In this document: positions 17,452-24,683 of the stretch, piece after piece
Layout of the letters: each line of letters begins with the position of its first letter
Numbering within the stretch: the first letter of the stretch is position 1
Position numbers and translations under genes: made by a program
Source of the DNA: CALLPQ01 sp039819545
GTDB lineage: Bacteria; Pseudomonadota; Alphaproteobacteria; Caulobacterales; Parvularculaceae
Length of the DNA stretch: 64,000 bases
NCBI GenBank assembly: GCA_039819545.1
Contig: JBCBRS010000008.1
Location: 62,001-126,000, forward strand
Direction: 5' to 3'
The notes under the pieces: generated by a model
What the model saw: only the letters and a program-made list of their open reading frames with translations
Told to the model about the DNA's origin: nothing
Database searches by the model: none

Positions 17452-17498
17452 GCACCGCAGTAAAGTCGCCAACCGTTCGGTTTGCGACTCGCCGGTGC
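17452..17498 (+). promoter_or_regulatory. Triple nested stem-loop immediately upstream of pyrB
   Basis: Three consecutive inverted repeats nest inside one another: outer GCACCG/CGGTGC, middle AGTCGC/GCGACT, inner AACCG/CGGTT with a two-base loop. The structure ends 19 bases before the pyrB ATG. No T-run follows, so it is not an obvious intrinsic terminator. It could be a leader regulatory structure of pyrB, a Rho-dependent or processing site after the preceding membrane gene, or a repeat element. Confidence 0.5.
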
Positions 17499-17517
17499 GG
17501 TCCCTATAACGGGCCCC

Positions 17518-18447
17518 ATGAATGGGGTAACGCAACATAAGTTATCGTGCGAAAATCTGCTGCGGATCGATGATCTGAGCGACGATGATCTTGCGGCTAT
17601 TCTCGCCCGCGCACGCTGGTTTGCTGAGTGTCTCACCGCGAAAAAACCGGTACCGCCATCGCTCGCCGGTCGTACACAGATCAATCTCTTTTTCGAAGAT
17701 TCAACGCGAACCAATTTGTCGTTCGATCTTGCTGGTAAAAAACTTGGCGCCGACGTGATCAATGTGCCGGTTGCCGCGTCGTCCGTAAACAAAGACGAAG
17801 ATATTCTCGATACGGTACAAACGCTGGACGCCATGGGTGCCGACGTGATGATCCTGCGCACGCGCGACCCGCGCGCCCATGAGCGCCTGTCGCAGCGCAC
17901 ACGGTGCCCGGTGATCAATGCGGGCAATGGTACCATCGAACATCCCACACAGGCGCTCCTCGATGCGGCGACGCTGACCCGGACCTTTGGTACCCTTAAT
18001 GGGCTGACCATCGCCATTTGCGGGGATGTTCGCCATTCGCGGGTGGCGGGCTCCGGCGTGCAGCTGTTCCAGCGGCTTGGCGCCACGGTGCGCTTTGTAG
18101 CCCCGGATGATCTCCTGCCGGATCGCGAACTCTTTGCCGATACCGAGCGGTTTAGCACGCTGGAAACCGGGTTAGATGGTGCCGATGTGGTTATGGCGCT
18201 GCGTCTACAGCGCGAACGTATGGAAAATCCACCGCCCATAGAGGCGTACATCTCAGAATTTCGACTAGACCATGATAGGCTTGATCTTGCGAAAGACGGG
18301 GCCAAGGTCATGCATCCCGGTCCCATGAATCGGGGGATTGAAATCACGGCCAGCCTTGCCGATGACAAAGCCCGGTCTCTTGTCCTTGATCAAGTGTTTA
18401 TGGGGGTCGCAACGCGCATGGCCGTGCTTGATCAACTCATTGTCTGA
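17518..18447 (+). CDS. pyrB: Aspartate carbamoyltransferase catalytic subunit
   Basis: PyrB (309 residues from ATG 17518) condenses carbamoyl phosphate with aspartate, the first committed step of pyrimidine synthesis. Active-site signatures are DSTRTNLSFDLAGKKLG (STRT phosphate loop, with Asn where Arg is usual), SSVNKDE (the K84-equivalent loop Lys), EHPTQALLD (His/Gln pair), CGDVRHSRVA, LRLQRERM and MHPGPMNRG. A longer in-frame start at 17482 falls inside the stem-loop and is unlikely. The dihydroorotase gene pyrC, which commonly follows pyrB in alphaproteobacteria, is absent; plsY comes next after 82 bases. Confidence 0.95.
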   Translation: MNGVTQHKLSCENLLRIDDLSDDDLAAILARARWFAECLTAKKPVPPSLAGRTQINLFFEDSTRTNLSFDLAGKKLGADVINVPVAASSVNKDEDILDTVQTLDAMGADVMILRTRDPRAHERLSQRTRCPVINAGNGTIEHPTQALLDAATLTRTFGTLNGLTIAICGDVRHSRVAGSGVQLFQRLGATVRFVAPDDLLPDRELFADTERFSTLETGLDGADVVMALRLQRERMENPPPIEAYISEFRLDHDRLDLAKDGAKVMHPGPMNRGIEITASLADDKARSLVLDQVFMGVATRMAVLDQLIV

Positions 18448-18529
18448 CCTAACGCCGCCACCCGGGCCAGCAAAAAAACACACAGAGAATTGCCCGCTTC
18501 GATGAGCCAGACACGATGAGCCAGTCACG

Positions 18530-19159
18530 ATGATGTTTTTAACGATCTTGTTCAGCGCCGTGCTTGGCTATGGCCTTGGGTCAATCCCTTTTGGCCTTGT
18601 ACTGACGAAACTGGCGGGTCTGGGTGATATCCGCGCGGTCGGGTCCGGCAATATCGGGGCAACCAATGTCTTGCGGACGGGTCGCAAGGACCTTGCCCTC
18701 CTCACCCTTCTCCTCGACAGTGGCAAGGGGGCCATTGCGGTTTTTGCGGCGATGACCCTGGACTGGCGACCGGAGATTGCGGCGGCCTTTGCCATGCTTG
18801 GCCATTGCTTTCCGGTCTGGCTCGGCTTTCGCGGTGGCAAGGGCGTTGCCACCTATCTGGGGACAATCTTGATGCTGCTGTTTCCGGCGGGGCTTTTTGC
18901 CTGTCTGACCTGGCTCGTGACGGCCGGCGTCACCCGGATTTCGTCGCTCAGCGCGCTGGTGGCAACCGCGGCAACACCGCTTATCCTGTTTGCCATGGGC
19001 CGCCCGGCCTACTGCATTGCCGCGCTTGGTATGACCGGCTTTGTCTTTATCCGGCATAAGGCGAACATTGCGCGCCTGATAAAGGGCACGGAGCCAAAGA
19101 TCGGGCGTAAGAGCGATGATCCCGCCCCCGAAAGGGATCCACCACCAACGCAATCCTGA
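18530..19159 (+). CDS. plsY: Acyl-phosphate:glycerol-3-phosphate acyltransferase
   Basis: PlsY (209 residues) is an inner-membrane enzyme that transfers an acyl group from acyl-phosphate to glycerol-3-phosphate to make lysophosphatidate. The three active-site motifs are visible: SGNIGATNVLRTGRK, LDSGKG and GHCFPVWLGFRGGKGVAT. Several hydrophobic helices span the protein, and the C-terminal tail is rich in Lys, Asp and Pro. The start is ATGATG at 18530. A 14-base tandem duplication (GATGAGCCAG with A or T, then CAC) at 18501-18528 lies just before it and adds out-of-frame ATGs, so the exact translation start is a little uncertain. Confidence 0.93.
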   Translation: MMFLTILFSAVLGYGLGSIPFGLVLTKLAGLGDIRAVGSGNIGATNVLRTGRKDLALLTLLLDSGKGAIAVFAAMTLDWRPEIAAAFAMLGHCFPVWLGFRGGKGVATYLGTILMLLFPAGLFACLTWLVTAGVTRISSLSALVATAATPLILFAMGRPAYCIAALGMTGFVFIRHKANIARLIKGTEPKIGRKSDDPAPERDPPPTQS

Positions 19160-19245
19160 TTTCAACCACCAGGGCGCGTTCTTTCTTTCTGGTGTGTCCC
19201 TGCTAAAGTGGCAGGCGGGCACCATAGGGGTGGCAGCGGGGGACG

Positions 19246-20403
19246 ATGATGCGGCGTGTGCTGAACGATAGTGAGCGGGTGGATTGGGTCCAGTTGATCC
19301 GCACCCAGGGCATTGGGCCGATAACCTTCTACCGCCTCCTCTCCCGGTTTGGCAGTGCGGCCAGGGCGCTGGACGCCCTCCCCGCGCTGAGCGAACGCAC
19401 CAGCCGCAGCAAACCCCTGAAGGCCTTCGACCGCGCCCGTGCCCAAGAGGAAGTCAAACGCGCGTGGGACACCGGTACGCAGATTTTGGCGTCATGCGAG
19501 CCGGACTATCCGATCCTCCTGACCAAGATTGCCGATCCGCCGCCGGTCCTGTTCATGCGCGGGCATGTGAGCCTCTTTGACAAACCGGGGGTAGCGATAA
19601 TCGGGGCGCGGAATGCATCAGCCCTGGGGCGAAAGTTGGCGCGGACGCTGGCATCGGATCTGGGGGAAGCCGGTTATACTGTGATCTCCGGTCTAGCGCG
19701 TGGCATCGACGGCGCGGCGCATATGGCGAGCCTCGCCCACGGGACCATCGCGGTTGTCGCCGGCGGGATTGATGTGATTTATCCGCCCGAGCACGAAACC
19801 CTCACGGGCGACATATCGCGCCAGGGACTGGTGCTGTCCGAACGCCCGCTGGGCGCCGAGCCCACCGCCCGCGACTTCCCCCGCCGCAATCGCCTGATCT
19901 CCGGGCTGTCGCGCGGGGTCATCATTGTGGAGGCCGCAGCGCGGTCGGGCACGCTGATCACCGCGCGCTACGCGCTAGAGCAAGGCCGCGAGGTTTTTGC
20001 CGTCCCCGGCTCTCCGCTTGATCCGCGCTGCAAAGGCGCAAATGCCCTCCTGCGCGACGGCGCAACGCTGGTGGAAAGTGCCGACGATGTGATCAGCGTC
20101 CTGCGCGCACAACTCTCCACCATGAAAGAACCCGATGAGGCCCTTACCGGCGACCTGTTCGACGCCCTTGTGGCTGGCGACCACCCCGCCCCAGCGCGCG
20201 ACGATGCCGAGGCAACGCGAGCCCGCGCGGCGCTATGCGAGCAATTGCAATCCTTGCTGGGCGTCACCCCGATTCACCGCGACGAGCTGATCCGCGAATG
20301 CGTCGCCTCCTCTGCCCAGGTAGCCGACGCCCTCCTCGACCTCGTCCTGACCGGCACCGTCACCGAAGTCAGCGGCGGCCACTTCGCCCTTGCAAACCCC
20401 TGA
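19246..20403 (+). CDS. dprA: DNA-processing protein DprA
   Basis: DprA (385 residues) binds incoming single-stranded DNA and loads RecA during natural transformation; it is also conserved in bacteria not known to be transformable. An N-terminal helix-hairpin-helix/SAM-like domain (WVQLIRTQGIGPITFYRLL) precedes the Rossmann core. Core motifs are VAIIGARNASALG, GLARGIDGAAH, RNRLISGLSRG and SGTLITARYALEQGR. A winged-helix domain (about residues 320-385) binds DNA or partners. In related genomes dprA is often followed by topA. Here it is followed by tRNA-Asn and palindromic repeats. Confidence 0.95.
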   Translation: MMRRVLNDSERVDWVQLIRTQGIGPITFYRLLSRFGSAARALDALPALSERTSRSKPLKAFDRARAQEEVKRAWDTGTQILASCEPDYPILLTKIADPPPVLFMRGHVSLFDKPGVAIIGARNASALGRKLARTLASDLGEAGYTVISGLARGIDGAAHMASLAHGTIAVVAGGIDVIYPPEHETLTGDISRQGLVLSERPLGAEPTARDFPRRNRLISGLSRGVIIVEAAARSGTLITARYALEQGREVFAVPGSPLDPRCKGANALLRDGATLVESADDVISVLRAQLSTMKEPDEALTGDLFDALVAGDHPAPARDDAEATRARAALCEQLQSLLGVTPIHRDELIRECVASSAQVADALLDLVLTGTVTEVSGGHFALANP

Positions 20404-20525
20404 TCACCTTGGTGAGATCATGGCACGTCGCCGACCCAGATCGGCGTTTTAGGCCATTTACGAAAAAGCAAAAAAGAAACTAGATAAACCAAAAGGCGTT
20501 TGCTATATCCGCGTTTCCAAGGCGT

Positions 20526-20601
20526 TCCCTGATAGCTCAGTTGGTAGAGCAGCTGACTGTTAATCAGCGGGTCACAGGTTCGAGTCCTGTTCAGGGAGCC
20601 A
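20526..20601 (+). tRNA. tRNA-Asn (anticodon GTT)
   Basis: The cloverleaf is complete: acceptor TCCCTGA/TCAGGGA, D arm GCTC..GAGC, anticodon stem GCTGA/TCAGC with loop CTGTTAA (anticodon GTT), T arm ACAGG/CCTGT with loop TTCGAGT, discriminator G and an encoded CCA at 20599-20601. A TATAT sequence about 20 bases upstream may be its -10 box. No integrase or repeated 3' tRNA fragment is found nearby. Confidence 0.97.
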
Positions 20602-20690
20602 TTTTCCATCGGCTGATCGGCGTCTCCCGGTGCCTCAAGACAATAATGAATTTTGTTTTTTGGTTTAGATAGGGCGGTTGCGCAGACAGC

Positions 20691-20722
20691 TCCCGGGTCG
20701 GCGCTGCGCTTGCCCGGGAATA
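20691..20722 (-). repeat. Intergenic palindromic element, family 1, copy 2
   Basis: Read on the minus strand it begins TATTCCCGGGCAAGCGC and ends AGCGCCGACCCGGGA, almost identical to the copy at 10684. Arms CCCGGG/CCCGGG flank the core. It lies between tRNA-Asn and flaG and belongs to a cluster of three palindromes within 160 bases. Confidence 0.6.
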
Positions 20723-20752
20723 CAGATTCTATTTCCAGTAAATCCTCCGTGT

Positions 20753-20784
20753 CCCCGGGCGCCCCAAAGAATAAAGACCCGGGG
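20753..20784. repeat. GC palindrome CCCCGGG...CCCGGGG
   Basis: Seven-base arms CCCCGGG and CCCGGGG enclose an 18-base AT-richer core (cgccccaaagaataaaga). It sits between the two family 1 copies at 20691 and 20825 and shares their CCCGGG ends, so it may be a related element with a different core. Confidence 0.5.
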
Positions 20785-20824
20785 CCTGTTTCAACGCGTT
20801 CGGAGTATTTCGGAACAATTCTTA

Positions 20825-20848
20825 GGTCGGCGCTGCGCTTGCCCGGGA
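20825..20848 (-). repeat. Intergenic palindromic element, family 1, copy 3
   Basis: On the minus strand the sequence is GTCCCGGGCAAGCGC followed by AGCGCCGACC, matching copy 2 exactly over about 22 bases. It ends 19 bases from the flaG stop codon, so it could influence the 3' end of the flagellin cluster transcript. Confidence 0.55.
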
Positions 20849-20866
20849 CTTCGGTCCGGCCTTTGA

Positions 20867-21274
20867 TCAAACGGTCTCGTCAAGGGCGATGCCGATAACG
20901 GCGATGCCGTCGCTCTCACCGCCTACCGCCGCGCCTAGAAGAGCCGCAAATTGCACCGGGGGCCACTCATTGACCACTTCACCGGAATTGATATCGATGG
21001 CCCGGTAGGTGTACGGATTGGCCCCGTCCCCTTCGGCGATTTCCACGCGCGTATTGACGCCCAGGGCCTGTTGAATGATCTCGGTGCTTTCGCGAAAGCG
21101 TTCCGCCCGCAGACGGGTATCGCGTTCGGCGGCTGCGATCTGGTCAGCGGAGGCTAAGCGGCGGGCTTGCTCCAGACTTGCCCGGCGGCGATTGGCTTGT
21201 GATTGACTGTCCCCGCCGGTCAGGCCGGTGGCACCGCCTACGGGTGGTCCTTGTACAGATTGTATCTCATACAT
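20867..21274 (-). CDS. flaG: FlaG-like flagellar protein
   Basis: This 135-residue protein matches the FlaG layout: a variable Gln/Arg/Ala-rich N-terminal helix (ASLEQARRLASADQIAAAER), then a C-terminal beta portion (NTRVEIAEG, YRAIDINSGEVVNEWPP). The DINSGEVVNEWPP stretch corresponds to the FlaG signature (D-x-TGEVIRQIPP). FlaG affects filament length or flagellin assembly in other bacteria. ATG 21274 is chosen because GGTGAGG lies just upstream; a GTG at 21286 would add four residues. It follows flagellin by 82 bases on the same strand. The family call is moderate because FlaG sequences are weakly conserved. Confidence 0.65.
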   Translation of the reverse strand: MYEIQSVQGPPVGGATGLTGGDSQSQANRRRASLEQARRLASADQIAAAERDTRLRAERFRESTEIIQQALGVNTRVEIAEGDGANPYTYRAIDINSGEVVNEWPPVQFAALLGAAVGGESDGIAVIGIALDETV

Positions 21275-21356
21275 AACGCGCCTCACCGGTTGGGTAAACG
21301 CTTAAAAAGTCCCGGACACCGCCATGGCCATGTCCGGGACGAAACCCCCTACCCTG

Positions 21357-22232
21357 TTAGGCGAAAAGGGCGAGAATGGAGTTCGGTGCCGCATTGGCGA
21401 TCGACAGGGTCTGGATCGCCAATTGCTGTTGCACCTGTAAGGCTTGCAGGCGCGAGCTTTCCCGCGCGAGGTCGGCATCGACCAGGTTGCCGATGGATGT
21501 TTCAAGCGCGTCAGACACCCGGCTGAGAAGGTTGTCTTGCAAATCAAGCGCCTGTGACCCGTTGCCAAGCCGTGCCACCGCGTTGGTGACGTTGACGATC
21601 GAGGCCTCAATGGCAGCAATCTGGGCTTGGGCGGCTTGCGCACCGGACTGGCTCTCATCGGCCGGTGTCAGCGGATCATCGGCCACGGCGGCGAAGGGAT
21701 CGGCATCGTTTGAAATGGTGATGTTCGCCCCGCCAATAGAAAGGTCCTGTGCCTCAACAGTAATTTGCGTCGCCCCATCGGTACCGGCCACCAGCGACAG
21801 GTCATTGGCGCCACTGGCAATCAGGTTGCGACCACCCACTTCGGCGCTGCTGACGATCCGGCTGATCTGATCGCGCAGGGCGACAAACCGCTCGCTCAGG
21901 ATATCGCGGGTCTCATCGGTGATGGAGGCATCGGCGGCCTGCACCGCAACGGAACGCAACTCCACCAAAATGTCGCTCACATTGTCACCCGCCGCAAGGG
22001 CCACATCAACCGTAGACTGACCAACCCGCAAACCTTGTTGAACGCTTTCAACGGAGCCAAGCTCGGCGCGCTGCTGCTGGGCAAGCGCGAACAAGGCAGG
22101 GTTATCGGCTGCGCTTGACACCTGAAGGCCAGTGGAAACACGGCGCTGCGTTTCAGCAAGGCGGTCATTGATGGAGTTGAGATTTTGGAGCGCAATCAAC
22201 GCGCCGGGATTAGTATTGATGCTTGACGTCAT
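21357..22232 (-). CDS. Flagellin
   Basis: This 291-residue flagellin forms the helical filament. The N-terminal D0/D1 region has ALIALQNLNSINDRL and RVSTGLQVSSAADNPA; the C-terminal D1/D0 region has LARESSRLQALQVQQQLAIQ and ends ANAAPNSILALFA. The hypervariable centre is short (about residues 135-200), so D2/D3 domains are minimal. The start at 22232 is supported by AGAAGGGG upstream; a longer frame to 22319 adds non-flagellin sequence. FlaF and FlbT, its alphaproteobacterial secretion and mRNA regulators, are encoded just upstream on the same strand. No signal peptide: export is by the flagellar type III apparatus, whose genes are outside the window. Confidence 0.95.
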   Translation of the reverse strand: MTSSINTNPGALIALQNLNSINDRLAETQRRVSTGLQVSSAADNPALFALAQQQRAELGSVESVQQGLRVGQSTVDVALAAGDNVSDILVELRSVAVQAADASITDETRDILSERFVALRDQISRIVSSAEVGGRNLIASGANDLSLVAGTDGATQITVEAQDLSIGGANITISNDADPFAAVADDPLTPADESQSGAQAAQAQIAAIEASIVNVTNAVARLGNGSQALDLQDNLLSRVSDALETSIGNLVDADLARESSRLQALQVQQQLAIQTLSIANAAPNSILALFA

Positions 22233-22454
22233 CACGATGCCCCTTCTGGGTTTGCGAAACTGTCGGCAGTGTTTCTCACCACCGGACGCATTTTGCGCCA
22301 GCAAGGACATCGCAATCACAAAGCCAGTTTACGGATGATTTACCGCGGTTAACGCTTCACGTGGCGGGCCGCATTCATCGGTGTGCGGTGATTAACCAAA
22401 AGGGCATCGGTCAGTATTTTCATCGCTGGGCCGCTCTCCACGCGGCAAAAGTGA

Positions 22455-22473
22455 CCCGGCAGAATTTGCCGGG
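22455..22473. terminator. Stem-loop between flaF and flagellin
   Basis: Perfect seven-base stem CCCGGCA/TGCCGGG with loop gaatt. On the minus strand it lies 20 bases past the flaF stop and is followed by TCACTTTT, so it may separate flbT-flaF from the flagellin transcript. On the plus strand a T7 run follows six bases after it. Confidence 0.5.
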
Positions 22474-22492
22474 CAGCATTTTTTTCCTACCG

Positions 22493-22873
22493 CTAGGCGG
22501 GTGCAGGCGCTTCGGGACTTGCGGCCCGGCCCGCCAACCCATCCATGATCATGCGATTGATATCGATCAGCGGTTGCGGGCTTTGCCGTTTACGGATGAT
22601 CTCGCGTGAGCATTGCTGCACATAGCGGTCAAGATCAATGATGGCGACCCGCGTTGCCTCGGGCAACTGGTTGCGCGCATCACGGCAATCATTGGCGAGC
22701 ATCCCCCACAAAAGACGGTTCCGGTGCACCGCTTCGGCAAGCGGTTGCAAATCATCACGCTCACTATCGTCTACGGCCATGAGCGCCGCCGTCACGGTGG
22801 CAAAGGCCTGATATTCGGTGTCACGTGGCCCGGCCATGGTCTCGCGTGATTTGCGATAAGCATTATGCGACAT
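22493..22873 (-). CDS. flaF: Flagellar biosynthesis regulator FlaF
   Basis: FlaF (126 residues) is an alphaproteobacterial flagellin chaperone/regulator that promotes flagellin synthesis and opposes FlbT. Family residues visible are RETMAGPRDTEYQAFATVTA, NRLLWGMLANDC and the basic helix CSREIIRKR near the end. Its start codon overlaps the end of flbT by 11 bases. A hairpin follows the gene and then the flagellin gene. Confidence 0.88.
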   Translation of the reverse strand: MSHNAYRKSRETMAGPRDTEYQAFATVTAALMAVDDSERDDLQPLAEAVHRNRLLWGMLANDCRDARNQLPEATRVAIIDLDRYVQQCSREIIRKRQSPQPLIDINRMIMDGLAGRAASPEAPAPA

Positions 22874-23258
22874 GGCTTAGCATCTTCTCTTCATAGGTCA
22901 TCAATTTACGACAGGCGGTAAGACCTTTATAGTAATCCCGGTTGGCCACATGGGCACCAATCCGTAGGCAGACATTCTGCACGTCCGGGTCATCAACGGC
23001 GTCGATAAACTGGGTTAGTCGAGCGGCGAAGTCAGCGTGGAATTCGTCGCGTTTAGCTGGCTCAAGATACATCATCATGATGGGAAAATAGATCCGCGTG
23101 GCGGGGGTGCGCACATCATCGGGTTGCAGGATATCACCTTCGCGCAAAAGCCGCGCCTCGTTTTCCACAATCATCACCGCGCGCCGGTCGCCATTGGTCA
23201 GGACGGCGCCATTGATAGCGAACCGCTCGCCGGGTTTGAGGGAGAGTTTCAGCGCCAT
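22863..23258 (-). CDS. flbT: Flagellin synthesis repressor FlbT
   Basis: FlbT (131 residues) binds the 5' leader of flagellin mRNA and lowers its stability or translation until the hook is complete. It shows the family sequence LKLSLKPGERFAINGAVLTN at the N-terminus, followed by TRIYFPIMMMYLEP and GLTACRKLMTYEEKML near the end. It is the first gene of the cluster. The about 260-base stretch between flaF and flagellin would contain the leader that FlbT targets. Confidence 0.93.
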   Translation of the reverse strand: MALKLSLKPGERFAINGAVLTNGDRRAVMIVENEARLLREGDILQPDDVRTPATRIYFPIMMMYLEPAKRDEFHADFAARLTQFIDAVDDPDVQNVCLRIGAHVANRDYYKGLTACRKLMTYEEKMLSHVA

Positions 23259-23375
23259 GATCTTTTCCCTGTTTTCAGCCGATTGCCTTACCTCTATGTT
23301 TCGCCTTGATCGTTAATATTCCGTCCACGCGGGCTCAATGCGCGCGCCGGATGGGCCCACGCCAAGGAGCGCCCC

Positions 23376-24359
23376 ATGGCTTCGTCTTCGCCCCATCCAA
23401 CCGCAAATCCCGCCCCGCACGCGCATCGGCAAGTGCCAGAATTAAGCCTGCGCCAGTTTCAGGCGGGCAGCCCAGCTGAGCGCACGGCCTTTACCGGGGC
23501 GCTCTTTGCCGGGCTGAAGGATTATGGGTTTGTGATCCTCAAGGACCATGCCATCGACCCTGCGCTCCTGACGCGGGCCTATGATCTGGTGGCGGAACTG
23601 TTCGCGCTGCCGGTGGAGGAGAAACTGCGCTGTGATAGCGGTGACGGAGGACAGCGCGGCTATACCGCTTTCGGGCGTGAACATGCCAAGGACAGCGACC
23701 AGCCGGACCTGAAAGAATTCTGGCATGTGGGCCGGGAGTTTGCCGACGGCCATCCGCTGGCGACGGTGTACCCACCCAATCTCTGGCCCGAACGCCCGGC
23801 AGGGTTTCGCGAGACGTTACTAGCGCTTTTTGGCGGGTTGGAGGCGGCTGGGCACACCATGCTTGAGGCGTTGGCCCCTGCCCTTGACTTGCCGCCCACG
23901 TTCTTTTCACAGATGGCTGCTGACGGTAATTCGATCCTGCGTCTCCTCCACTATCCGCCCATTGCCGATGACGCGCCGGCCGGGGCGGTTCGCGCGGCGG
24001 CCCACGAAGATATCAATCTCATCACCTTGCTGGTTTCGGCCAATGGCGCTGGACTGGAGCTCCTCGACCGGGACGGCACCTGGCTGGCGGTTGAAACCGA
24101 CCCGGAAAACCTGATTGTCGACGCCGGTGATATGCTGGCGCGCATCACCAATGGGGTCATTCCGGCGACGACCCACCGGGTTGTCAACCCGGCGGGGCCA
24201 AATGTCTCGCGCTATTCCATGCCTTTTTTCATGCACCCGCACCCGGATGCCATCCTGGACTGCTTGCCAAGCTGTCTTGGTGATGGGGCCAAGGCGCCGC
24301 CTGTCACGGCCGATGAATTCCTGAAGCAAAGGCTGCGCGAGATTGGGCTTTCGCAGTAG
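23376..24359 (+). CDS. 2-oxoglutarate/Fe(II)-dependent oxygenase, isopenicillin N synthase-like
   Basis: This 327-residue protein belongs to the plant-type DIOX/IPNS family. The iron-binding facial triad is H210 and D212 (AAHEDINLITLL) and H267 (TTHRVV); R279 in the RYSMPFF segment would bind the 2-oxoglutarate carboxylate. The N-terminal DIOX_N region (ELSLRQFQAGSPAERTAF, then GFVILKDHAID) is also typical. It stands alone, divergent from flbT and followed by repeats and a terminator. The substrate is unknown; alphaproteobacterial relatives are usually uncharacterised and often misnamed as antibiotic enzymes. Confidence 0.9.
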   Translation: MASSSPHPTANPAPHAHRQVPELSLRQFQAGSPAERTAFTGALFAGLKDYGFVILKDHAIDPALLTRAYDLVAELFALPVEEKLRCDSGDGGQRGYTAFGREHAKDSDQPDLKEFWHVGREFADGHPLATVYPPNLWPERPAGFRETLLALFGGLEAAGHTMLEALAPALDLPPTFFSQMAADGNSILRLLHYPPIADDAPAGAVRAAAHEDINLITLLVSANGAGLELLDRDGTWLAVETDPENLIVDAGDMLARITNGVIPATTHRVVNPAGPNVSRYSMPFFMHPHPDAILDCLPSCLGDGAKAPPVTADEFLKQRLREIGLSQ

Positions 24360-24408
24360 GCCTGGCGCAATCGGCCCAGCCTGGAGCCTCTCCGTTCCAT
24401 ACAACGAC

Positions 24409-24461
24409 AAAAATCCTCACTTTCGAGACGCCGCAAGCGGCTCTTCAGGATGAGGATTTTT
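24409..24461. repeat. Long imperfect palindrome (alphaproteobacterial CCTCA...TGAGG intergenic repeat)
   Basis: Outer arms AAAAATCCTCA and TGAGGATTTTT enclose an inner hairpin GCCGCAAGCGGC at 24430-24441, joined by tttcgagac and tcttcagga. This resembles a widespread alphaproteobacterial repeat with CCTCA..TGAGG ends and a GCCGC-GCGGC core. It lies between convergent genes. Confidence 0.6.
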
Positions 24462-24470
24462 CGAGCACAC

Positions 24471-24512
24471 AAAAAAAGACCCGTGCGGCGATAATCGCGC
24501 TACGGGCCTTTT
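24471..24512. terminator. Bidirectional terminator between convergent genes
   Basis: Stem CCCGTGCG paired with CGC(gct)ACGGG, loop gcgataat. Seven A residues precede it and CCTTTTC follows, giving a T7 run on the minus strand and a T4 run on the plus strand. It can end both the oxygenase transcript (+) and that of the gene at 24684-25508 (-). Confidence 0.65.
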
Positions 24513-24683
24513 CAAGAGCGTTTCCTTCCAGAAACTTGCCCCCCGGGCAGCACCTCTGCGAGTGCTTGAAGTTTGAATAAGCCGCGTGGCGGAGCCGGTC
24601 AAACCTGGATGAGTGGAATCGTTCAATTCGATGAAAATCTTTTAAATTGTGACCCCATTGTCACAATTCTCCGCGCCTGGCTC

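Noticed and set aside
17271..18368. Long minus-strand ORF (365 codons) opposite pyrB
   Set aside because: It is Ser/Arg-rich with no family similarity; pyrB on the plus strand has complete active-site motifs.
20526..20870. Integrative element at tRNA-Asn
   Set aside because: No integrase and no repeated 3' tRNA segment were found; the downstream sequence is short palindromes followed directly by the flagellin genes.
22233..22492. Sigma-54 or CtrA site in the flagellin leader
   Set aside because: A TGGCGC..TGC sequence has 8 and not 10 bases between the GG and GC elements, and the TTAAC half-sites are about 40 bases apart; neither matches a consensus.
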